Shown here one piece after another: positions 1 through 5,077 of a DNA stretch of 5,813 nucleotides. Position 1 is the stretch's first letter; each line of letters starts with the position of its first letter. The translations under genes and the position numbers were made by a program. Source of the DNA: Fimbriimonadaceae bacterium (GTDB lineage: Bacteria; Armatimonadota; Fimbriimonadia; Fimbriimonadales; Fimbriimonadaceae); assembly GCA_025451715.1 (NCBI GenBank), contig JANWJY010000147.1, positions 1 through 5,813 of the forward strand. Reading direction: 5' to 3'. The notes under the pieces are model-generated. The model was not told the origin of the DNA. It saw nothing but the letters and a program-made list of their open reading frames with translations, and did not search any database.

Positions 1-771
1 CTGCGCGTACCCCGGTCCCACGAACTGCGAGCCCTCGTGCACCGCAAGGAAGTACCGGGAGAGGTAGAGCTGCACGCCGTACACGACGATCGTCATCCCG
101 GCGAGAACCGAAATGTGGATCCGCATAGCTCCTTGTGTCAAGTGAACCCGCGCAACCTTTGCTAGCACTCGACTGCCCAGATATCCAATGAGAGTGAAAA
201 CGAGGGAGAACACCAGCACCGAGAGCACTGTCTTGACGAGGGTCGCGTACCACGGCAGCTTGAACACGAAGAATCCGATGTCGAGCCCGAAGAGCGGGTC
301 GTTGCGACCAAACGATACAGCGTTCTGCGACGACCAGAGCTGCATGTACGACGAGCCGAAGGTGCTCGCAATGCCGAAGCCGACGATCAGTGCGAACACG
401 ATCGCGAGAAGACGTGCGAACTTCTGAACGATCGAGAGGACGCCTGCAGCGGCGCGCGCGTTCTCATCGCTCGGTGCGGAGTCGTAGATCGCCTGCGAAT
501 CGAGCGAAGCACGCGCGTTGAGGTAGATCGCGAAAAACGATACGGCCAGACCGACCAGCCAGAGAAGCGCGTGGGTCTTGAACGTCTTGGCGTAGACCTC
601 GGGATGGCGGGCGTCGTGCGTGAACCAGAGCCAGTCGGCGTAGGTCTGGAACAGTGTGCTCCCAAACGCGAAAACGATGAACAGAGCGGCGACGACAATG
701 AACGTCTTCACGCCCCGTCTTCGTTGGCGCTCTGCACCGCCGTCCTCGATCCTCAGGTTCTCGCGAGCCAT
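1..771 (-). CDS. UPF0182 family multi-pass membrane protein, N-terminal 257 residues (cut by window edge)
   Basis: The reading frame is open from the ATG at 769-771 to the first base of the window, so only the N-terminal 257 residues are seen; members of UPF0182 (COG1615) are usually around 900-1000 residues. A short Arg-rich start (R15, R17-R19) precedes five hydrophobic segments at about residues 22-41, 67-84, 118-137, 175-203 and 218-237. The loop at residues 157-174 (NDPLFGLDIGFFVFKLPW) matches the best conserved stretch of the family, and YADWLWF at 44-50 also fits. The function of UPF0182 is not established; it is an inner-membrane protein with a large extracytoplasmic part expected in the missing C-terminal region. 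AGGAG at 774-778 is only 2 nt from the ATG, unusually close, but no better in-frame start exists before the upstream stop. It lies 75 bp downstream of csoR on the same strand and may be co-transcribed with it. Family assignment is firm; the link to metal is only by position. Confidence 0.9.
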   Translation of the reverse strand, partial: MARENLRIEDGGAERQRRRGVKTFIVVAALFIVFAFGSTLFQTYADWLWFTHDARHPEVYAKTFKTHALLWLVGLAVSFFAIYLNARASLDSQAIYDSAPSDENARAAAGVLSIVQKFARLLAIVFALIVGFGIASTFGSSYMQLWSSQNAVSFGRNDPLFGLDIGFFVFKLPWYATLVKTVLSVLVFSLVFTLIGYLGSRVLAKVARVHLTQGAMRIHISVLAGMTIVVYGVQLYLSRYFLAVHEGSQFVGPGYAQ

Positions 772-846
772 TTCTCCTGTCAGTGTTGCTTAAGAGGGAG
801 TACGTCGCTTGGGTGCAGTCCGTTGAGCTAGGGAAGCGGGACGCGC

Positions 847-1137
847 CTATTTGAGGAACCTCGTGAGGGTCTTCTTGATCTCTTCCGACCATTGGTCTTC
901 CGGCAGCGTCTGGCAGTAGTCGTCCTCGCCAGTGACGTTGAGGTGGAGCACGCACGTCTGCAGGTGCTGTGTAAGCAGGATGACCCCTAACTGGTCGAGG
1001 GCCGCCCTGACGGCGACGACCTGTTGCAGGATGTCGGAACAGTCCCGATCCTGGTCGACCATGTTTTGGATGCCAGAGACCTGGCCCGAGATCTTGTGGA
1101 GTCGCCTGACAGATTCTTCCTTCGTCGTTTGCTTCAT
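847..1137 (-). CDS. csoR: CsoR/RcnR-family metal-sensing transcriptional repressor
   Basis: This 96-residue protein has the size and sequence pattern of the all-helical CsoR/RcnR (DUF156) repressors: RRLHKISGQVSGIQNM at residues 11-26, then RDCSDILQQ and a helix ending in HLQTCV. The metal ligands Cys33, His58 and Cys62 have the 25- and 4-residue spacing of Cys36/His61/Cys65 in Mycobacterium tuberculosis CsoR. The histidine near the N-terminus used by the nickel/cobalt sensors RcnR and InrS is absent, so the site reads x-C-H-C, the copper(I) class. CstR persulfide sensors lack the histidine, which argues against that alternative. Asp32 occupies the position of the second-shell Tyr35 of M. tuberculosis CsoR, so metal preference may be altered. 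Known members bind DNA as tetramers and release it when metal binds. The gene diverges from the metal-uptake operon and probably controls it, and possibly itself. No clear Shine-Dalgarno precedes the ATG. Family is very secure; copper specificity is inferred. Confidence 0.94.
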   Translation of the reverse strand: MKQTTKEESVRRLHKISGQVSGIQNMVDQDRDCSDILQQVVAVRAALDQLGVILLTQHLQTCVLHLNVTGEDDYCQTLPEDQWSEEIKKTLTRFLK

Positions 1138-1159
1138 TTCAGGCTACCGTCCCACGCAA

Positions 1160-1165
1160 AGTATA
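1160..1165 (-). promoter_or_regulatory. Possible -10 element of the csoR promoter
   Basis: Read on the minus strand this is TATACT, a good match to the sigma-70 -10 consensus, 22 bp before the csoR ATG. It would give a leader of roughly 16 nt. No convincing -35 hexamer is visible at 16-18 bp spacing. The hexamer overlaps the 6-bp palindrome GTATAC (1161-1166). The call rests on the hexamer alone. Confidence 0.35.
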
Positions 1166-1217
1166 CATTCGAACCTGGGGGAGCGCGGTCGACCGAATCT
1201 TCATTTGGAACCGTGAC

Positions 1218-1234
1218 ATACTCTACAGGGGTAT
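1218..1234. promoter_or_regulatory. Candidate CsoR operator upstream of the metal-uptake operon
   Basis: The 17-bp sequence ATACTCTACAGGGGTAT has inverted ATAC/GTAT ends plus C/G matches inside, and it resembles the ATACCC...GGGGTAT operators known for CsoR proteins. The left half is degenerate (ATACTCT rather than ATACCCC). It lies between csoR and the porin gene and overlaps the -10-like TATAGT at 1232-1237, where a bound repressor would block RNA polymerase. Resemblance and position are seen; binding is inferred. Confidence 0.62.
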
Positions 1235-1237
1235 AGT
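1232..1237 (+). promoter_or_regulatory. Possible -10 element of the porin-znuA-znuB operon
   Basis: TATAGT matches TATAAT at five of six positions and lies within and just beyond the CsoR operator candidate. Transcription would start near 1244, which places the ATG at 1241 upstream of the transcript and favours the ATG at 1277 as the true start. No good -35 is seen at normal spacing; TTGGAA at 1205-1210 is too far (21 bp). A weaker alternative -10 is CATACT at 1217-1222. Confidence 0.4.
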
Positions 1238-1276
1238 ACCATGCTGCGTCGGGCGCAAGACGCCTTGGAAGGAAGC

Positions 1277-2365
1277 ATGGTAATTAGCACGGTCGCACTA
1301 GGAGCCGCTGTTTCGTCGCTTGCTCTGGCAGTTCCGGAGAGCCTGTCCCGGCCCGTCGTTTCCCTCAACTATGGGGATCTTGCGCCGAGTGTCGCGAGGG
1401 AACAGACGCAAAACGCATTCAACCCCGACATGAGCCTCGTGTTCAACTTCGGGGCGAGGCTCTCCGACTCGATGGTCCCTCCCGCCAGACGGGCCGGGAT
1501 GCGCGAGATCGAGTGGGGCATCGCCGCGGACGTCGATCCCTACATGCGTGCAGAAGCATACATAGCGTTCGCGAGCAGCCTTGACGAAGACGAAAGTGAG
1601 GTCGAGGTCGAAGAGGCGTTCGGTGCCTACACGGGACTCGCGAAGGGAACAGAAGTCCGGGTCGGAAAGTTGGCGGGCGCGATAGGCCGCATCAACCGCA
1701 ACCACGTCGACCAACTCGACTTCTTCGATTATCCCTTGATCGTGACTGAAGTGCTTGGGGAAGAGGGACTTCGCGCACCGGGCGCGAGTTGGGCGTACCT
1801 GTTCCCAGGCGACCGCTTCAACGAGATCATGATTGAGGCGCTGATTCCGGCCGACGGGCCGTTGTTCGGCGGCAGCGACACGGCAAAGCCCGTGTGGATC
1901 GGCCACTATCGCACGTTCTTCGACTTTACTCAGGACTTTTCTGGCCAGTTGGGGTTCTCGTACGGCACGGGTCCGATGGACGGAGGCACGAGCAACGTGT
2001 ACGGTGCGGACTTCGTCGCCAAGTTGCGCCCTGGCGGAACCGGTCGGAGCCTCATCTTCGAGACCGAGGCGCTTTGGTACCAAGCGGGGACTCCGGGCTC
2101 CTCACAGCGCAATGGGCACTTTGCTTCGCTCGCGTTGGAGCTGACGAAGCGGCTGTGGGTGGGAGCGCGTTATGACTATGTTCAGTTGCCGGACGGCTCC
2201 GACACGCTGCGCGCGTTTTCTGGTGGGCTGACGCTGAAGATGACCGAGTTCCAGCTCATCAGGCTCGAGTGGCAGAACATCGACTCGAACGCCGGTGCGA
2301 GCCGAAACCAGCTCTTCTTACAGGTCCAGTTCCTAATCGGACCGCACAGGGCTCACAAGTATTGA
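1277..2365 (+). CDS. Predicted outer-membrane porin-like beta-barrel protein of a metal-uptake operon
   Basis: The 362-residue product begins with a hydrophobic signal-like segment (residues 1-18, ending ALA before VPES). The rest is rich in short alternating polar/hydrophobic strands with aromatic ends, for example around FSGQLGFSYG, RSLIFETEALWYQAG, LWVGARYDYVQL and the last strand NQLFLQVQFLIG, as in outer-membrane barrels. It resembles, from memory, uncharacterised porin-like proteins encoded beside zinc-type ABC transporters: shared features are REIEWGIAADVDPYMRAEAY (76-95), the GKLAGAIGRINRNH stretch (130-143), GEEGL (161-165) and the GPHRAHKY tail (355-362). An acidic run at 103-113 and the tail histidines H357 and H360 could handle metal, but this is a guess. 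The ATG at 1277 was chosen because AAGGA (1269-1273) precedes it and because the operator and -10 candidates overlap the region just before the other in-frame ATG, 1241. That alternative adds 12 residues with an RR pair and would give a more typical positively charged signal start. Confidence 0.75.
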   Translation: MVISTVALGAAVSSLALAVPESLSRPVVSLNYGDLAPSVAREQTQNAFNPDMSLVFNFGARLSDSMVPPARRAGMREIEWGIAADVDPYMRAEAYIAFASSLDEDESEVEVEEAFGAYTGLAKGTEVRVGKLAGAIGRINRNHVDQLDFFDYPLIVTEVLGEEGLRAPGASWAYLFPGDRFNEIMIEALIPADGPLFGGSDTAKPVWIGHYRTFFDFTQDFSGQLGFSYGTGPMDGGTSNVYGADFVAKLRPGGTGRSLIFETEALWYQAGTPGSSQRNGHFASLALELTKRLWVGARYDYVQLPDGSDTLRAFSGGLTLKMTEFQLIRLEWQNIDSNAGASRNQLFLQVQFLIGPHRAHKY

Positions 2366-2388
2366 TGGCCGAGGACGACAGCAGAGCT

Positions 2389-2416
2389 CGCCCCTCTCCC
2401 ACTGGGGAGAGGGGCG
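2389..2416. repeat. Perfect 12-bp inverted repeat (hairpin) between the porin gene and znuA
   Basis: CGCCCCTCTCCC (2389-2400) and GGGAGAGGGGCG (2405-2416) are perfect complements around the loop ACTG. It lies in the 69-bp gap between the porin stop and the znuA ATG, ending 8 nt before the znuA Shine-Dalgarno. No T-run follows on the + strand, so it is not a standard intrinsic terminator. Similar CCCCTCTCCC/GGGAGAGGGG palindromes occur as dispersed intergenic repeats in many genomes. It could protect the upstream mRNA or lower downstream expression. Confidence 0.8.
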
Positions 2417-2434
2417 CACGAGGCAAGAGGAATA

Positions 2435-3439
2435 ATGAAAAAAGTAGCAGCACTAGTTGCTTCAATCGCTTTCGGTTCGATCGCTTCGGCGAATCTGACC
2501 GTGGTAACGACGACCGAAGACCTTGCGTCCATCGCGAGATCCGTCGGTGGCGCAAATGTGAAGGTCAGTGCGATCGTGAAAGGCGTGCGCGATCCGCACT
2601 TCATCGATGCGAAACCAGGCGACATGAGCAAGCTGCGAGGTGCCGACCTCTTTTTGGTCGTCGGGCTCGACCTTGAGGTGGGCTATGAGTCCGCGCTGAT
2701 CCAGGGAAGCAGAAACACTAGGATCGCGATTGGAAGACCCGGACACCTTTATTGTTCAGAAGGCATCCCGGTGTTGGACAAGGCCACTGCGGCAGTTTCA
2801 CGTTCACAAGGCGATGTTCATCCCAACGGCAACCCGCACTATTGGCTCGACCCGTACAATGCGCGAGTCATCGCGGGCAACGTGGCCGAACGCATGGCAA
2901 AGCTCGATCCGACAAACGCTTCCGGATACAGGTCGCGGGCGGCAGCGTTTGAGAGCGCGGTGGACAGTGCGATGTTCGGTGCTTCGGCGGTCGGCGCGAT
3001 CGGTGCCGAAAAGCTTTGGGCCTGGTCCAGCGCAGGGAACCTCGCATCACAGGTCCGGTCGACGGGCAAGACCCTTGGCGGTTGGGCTGCGAAGATGGAG
3101 CCGAACCGTGGGCAATCGATCGTGACTTACCACAAGTCGTGGAACTACTTCGCAAAGCGCTTTGGGCTGAAGGTTGTCGACGAACTGGAGCCCAAGCCCG
3201 GGATTTCGCCGACGCCCGGTCATATTGCTCAGGTCGTGCGGACGATAAACGCTGAGAGGGTTCGAATGATCCTGCAAGAGCCCTTCTACTCGACGCGGTC
3301 CGGGCAGACGGTCGCATCTCGCACGTCTGCTAAGCTAGTCATAGCGCCCCTAAGCGTCGGTCACACGGCCGCGGCTAAAGACTATGTGTCACTGATGGAT
3401 TCCATAGTTGACTTGGTCAGTGGCGCGTTAAGAAGTTAG
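2435..3439 (+). CDS. znuA: Periplasmic metal-binding protein of a zinc/manganese-type ABC transporter (ZnuA-like)
   Basis: This 334-residue cluster A-I substrate-binding protein starts MKKVAALVASIAFGSIASA, a signal peptide with no lipobox cysteine, so the mature protein should be soluble in the periplasm. The family features are all present: VTTTEDLASIARSVGG (24-39), DPHFIDAKPGDMSKLRGADL (53-72), GNPHYWLDPYNA (132-143), TYHKSWNYFAKRFGL (231-245) and EPKPGISPTPGHI (252-264). The likely metal ligands are His55, His135 and His233; a third histidine rather than glutamate is the zinc-type pattern. The usual fourth carboxylate could not be assigned, and the His-rich loop of many ZnuA proteins is missing, so zinc is likely but not proven. 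The ligand gap 135 to 233 is longer than in E. coli ZnuA because of extra sequence at about 180-225. AAGAGG (2425-2430) precedes the ATG by 4 nt. The permease gene follows after 3 bp, a tight operon arrangement. Confidence 0.93.
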   Translation: MKKVAALVASIAFGSIASANLTVVTTTEDLASIARSVGGANVKVSAIVKGVRDPHFIDAKPGDMSKLRGADLFLVVGLDLEVGYESALIQGSRNTRIAIGRPGHLYCSEGIPVLDKATAAVSRSQGDVHPNGNPHYWLDPYNARVIAGNVAERMAKLDPTNASGYRSRAAAFESAVDSAMFGASAVGAIGAEKLWAWSSAGNLASQVRSTGKTLGGWAAKMEPNRGQSIVTYHKSWNYFAKRFGLKVVDELEPKPGISPTPGHIAQVVRTINAERVRMILQEPFYSTRSGQTVASRTSAKLVIAPLSVGHTAAAKDYVSLMDSIVDLVSGALRS

Positions 3440-3442
3440 CCG

Positions 3443-4282
3443 ATGTTCGACTGGGAAACGATAAGACTGCCTGCGCTGGCCGCGCTCATTATGTCGCCGA
3501 TGCACGCTGCGTTCGGCCTACATATAATCCGCCGCGGTGTGATCTTCATCGATCTCGCCGTGGCGCAGGTCGCGGCGCTCGGAATGGCGATCGCTTTGTC
3601 GCTCGGGATGGAGCCGCACTCGTCGGGCGTGTACTGGACCTGCGTGGCATCGGCACTGGTGGGTGCTCTGCTCATCTCACTGACGCGGTTCAAACTCGGC
3701 AAAGTGCCGCACGAGGCGATGATCGGGATCATATTCGTCCTGGGCTCCGCCGCTAGCATTATCACGCTGCAATATGCTTCGCACGGCCAAGAGTTGCTGC
3801 AGCAGCTTCTGGACGGACAGATTCTGTTCGTACAAGCAGACGATATTCGGAAGGACGGAATCATTTACGGCGCGATGGCAATCGTGACTGCGATTCTGTG
3901 GAAGAGATTCTGCGCACGCTCGGAGGCAATGGACGAGGGTGGCGTCAGGTCGACGCTGCTCGACTTTGTGTTCTACGCGATGATCGGTGTGATCGTCGCT
4001 TCCTCTGTACAGGTGGCAGGGATCCTCGTCGTGTTCACGTGGCTTGTGATGCCTGCGGTCATCGCTACGACGTGGACGAAGACGATAGGCCGGGCGCTGA
4101 TGCTCGCCATTCCACTTGCATGGGTCGGTTCTATGGCGGGCCTTTACCTGTCGATGGTCGCAGATGCTGATCTGGGAGGCTGGCCGACTGGCGCATCGAT
4201 CGTGCTCGTTTTCGGCGTTCTCGTGCTGCTCAACTACGTGGTCAGGCTGTTCTTCAGGGCCCCGGAGGAAGAGCCCGCCTAG
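3443..4282 (+). CDS. znuB: Inner-membrane permease of a zinc/manganese-type ABC transporter (ZnuB-like)
   Basis: The 279-residue product is an ABC-3 family permease of normal length with about seven or eight hydrophobic segments. GLHIIRRGVIFIDLAVAQVAAL (25-46) corresponds to the conserved early helix-loop. EAMIGIIFVLGSAASI (91-106) and HGQELLQQLLDGQIL (114-128) follow, then the long conserved segment FYAMIGVIVASSVQVAGILV (177-196) with MPAVIA just after it, and LGGWPTGASIVLVFG (244-258). Gln42 stands where many ABC-3 permeases carry a histidine; I believe this is shared with a subgroup that also has the HGQE-type segment. The protein should form the transmembrane channel through which metal delivered by the ZnuA-like protein enters the cytoplasm. 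The gene begins 3 bp after the znuA stop, with only a weak purine-rich SD inside znuA, suggesting translational coupling. The ATPase gene that usually sits beside it is not in this window. Its stop codon shares the bases CTAG (4279-4282) with the convergent gene. Confidence 0.95.
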   Translation: MFDWETIRLPALAALIMSPMHAAFGLHIIRRGVIFIDLAVAQVAALGMAIALSLGMEPHSSGVYWTCVASALVGALLISLTRFKLGKVPHEAMIGIIFVLGSAASIITLQYASHGQELLQQLLDGQILFVQADDIRKDGIIYGAMAIVTAILWKRFCARSEAMDEGGVRSTLLDFVFYAMIGVIVASSVQVAGILVVFTWLVMPAVIATTWTKTIGRALMLAIPLAWVGSMAGLYLSMVADADLGGWPTGASIVLVFGVLVLLNYVVRLFFRAPEEEPA

Positions 4283-4902
4283 TCTCCCGCGAGGAACGAC
4301 TGCAATACGTACGAGTCCTGGTGGTTCTTTAGAAAGTGCGCGCGGTGGTCGATCGGGCTTCGCAGGTCCTTGTCGCGGATCCACGCCCACTTGTCGGGCT
4401 CGTACTCGATCCAGTGCCAGCTTTCTGCCGTCTCTGAGACGTCGAACCTCACGATGGTCTGACTGATCGTCGTTATCGGCGTCGTCGACTCGTCCGGCTT
4501 AGCAAACACCTTTGCCCCGACCGTGATCACTGCGAAGTGCTCGAACGCGTCGAACTCCTCGGGCCACGCAGAGAACACGTACGGCGCGACGAAGTACGTC
4601 TTGTCGTCGTACTTCTTGAACTGCCCGCCGAGCTTGAGGCACTCGAGGAGATCGGCGAAAAACTGGTCCCGTAGCTGGGGTTGCAGTTCCCAGACCTTGA
4701 GCAGGTCGCGCTTGCTGAGGTTGTCGCCGAAGCTGTACTTGATGTCGAACGCGAGCCGAGCGATCGCCCACTCGTAGTTCCTCTTCTCGATGGAGCCGAT
4801 CAAGTTGCGCCGGAACTCGGCGAACTGGACGTCATTTACCCCCTCGTCGATCGGGGGGAAGTCAGGCCCGACTGTCATGAAGGCTAGTGCTGCGAGGAGC
4901 AT
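4279..4902 (-). CDS. Probable exported protein with a C-terminal SH3-like domain, function unknown
   Basis: The 207-residue product opens with a short hydrophobic stretch (MLLAALAFMTVG) and continues with an alpha-rich part: FAEFRRNLIGSIEKRNYEWAI (27-47), a DIKYSFGDN segment (53-61) and a helix ending LKLGGQF (89-95). After FVAPYVFSAWP (104-114) comes an SH3b-like fold at about 123-181: AVITVGAKVFAKP, then TTISQTIVRF, the aromatic SWHWIEY and KWAWIRDKDLRSP. The ending DHRAHFLKNHQDSYVLQSFLAGD resembles the tail of uncharacterised SH3-domain proteins that end in YRA-F-K...F-AGD. Such domains often bind cell-wall or protein ligands, but no catalytic residues are recognised. The N-terminus is doubtful: the signal-like segment is short and lacks a positive charge, no SD is seen, and the in-frame codons back to the stop at 4957-4959 include only rare candidates such as ATT (4912-4914). 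It converges on znuB and has no evident functional link to it. Confidence 0.72.
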   Translation of the reverse strand: MLLAALAFMTVGPDFPPIDEGVNDVQFAEFRRNLIGSIEKRNYEWAIARLAFDIKYSFGDNLSKRDLLKVWELQPQLRDQFFADLLECLKLGGQFKKYDDKTYFVAPYVFSAWPEEFDAFEHFAVITVGAKVFAKPDESTTPITTISQTIVRFDVSETAESWHWIEYEPDKWAWIRDKDLRSPIDHRAHFLKNHQDSYVLQSFLAGD

Positions 4903-4912
4903 GGCTGTGTTA

Positions 4913-4918
4913 ATGATA
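4913..4918 (-). promoter_or_regulatory. Possible -10 element for the SH3-like protein gene
   Basis: Read on the minus strand this is TATCAT, a five-of-six match to TATAAT. It would start transcription about 4 nt before the ATG at 4902, which implies a nearly leaderless mRNA and fits the absence of a Shine-Dalgarno. No clear -35 is seen. This rests on one hexamer. Confidence 0.3.
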
Positions 4919-4961
4919 GTGGATTCTGTGGAGAAGGGGATGAAGGATGAGTGGGTCTAGG

Positions 4962-5062
4962 TTCGGGATACTCCGAATCAGCCCGGTTGAGCCAAGAAGG
5001 CTGACTGAACACCGGCTCCCCGCTGTCGTTAGGCTGGCTAGGAGGCCCGCGTGCTTGCGGGC
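4962..5062 (+). promoter_or_regulatory. Possible structured leader upstream of the glycine-rich protein gene
   Basis: The 175-bp gap between the two divergent genes (4903-5077) holds no gene. It contains three inverted repeats in a row: TTCGG/CCGAA (4962-4966, 4973-4977); AGCCCGGT/ACCGGCT with one bulged C (4980-4987, 5011-5017), enclosing a small AGCC/GGCT stem (4990-4993, 4999-5002); and GCCCGC/GCGGGC (5045-5050, 5057-5062). The last is followed by TTT and then by the SD AGAGG at 5066-5070. GATACT (4967-4972) is a possible -10 element. The arrangement does not match any riboswitch I recognise. Confidence 0.3.
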
Positions 5063-5077
5063 TTTAGAGGCTTACGA

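Noticed and set aside
464..955. 163-codon minus-strand frame bridging csoR and the UPF0182 gene
   Set aside because: It overlaps both clear genes in a different frame and its Arg-rich translation resembles nothing.
1187..1194. 8-bp palindrome GGTCGACC between csoR and the porin gene
   Set aside because: It could be an extra operator, but it does not resemble CsoR, Zur or Fur sites and an 8-bp palindrome in GC-rich DNA is weak evidence.
1241..1276. Upstream in-frame ATG of the porin gene
   Set aside because: It sits 6 bp after the operator candidate and would lie before the predicted transcript start; the ATG at 1277 has AAGGA ahead of it. It is not fully excluded, because it would add an RR pair to the signal peptide.
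1298..2083. 261-codon open frame on the minus strand opposite the porin gene
   Set aside because: It is fully antisense to a gene with a signal peptide and barrel-like strands, its translation is low in recognisable structure, and long antisense frames are common in GC-rich DNA.
2389..2416. Intrinsic terminator after the porin gene
   Set aside because: The stem is strong but no T-run follows on the plus strand, and the region runs directly into the znuA ribosome site.
2269..2676. 135-codon plus-strand frame across the porin-znuA gap
   Set aside because: It overlaps the end of the porin gene and the start of znuA out of frame and is Arg-rich, typical of a shadow frame.
3677..4390. 237-codon open frame on the minus strand opposite the permease gene
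   Set aside because: It lies antisense to a certain ABC permease and crosses into the SH3-like gene in another frame; the translation is Arg/Pro/His-rich with no recognisable domain.
5051..5077. GTG start for the glycine-rich protein
   Set aside because: It falls in the loop of a hairpin, has no convincing Shine-Dalgarno, and would put extra residues in front of a textbook MKR signal peptide.
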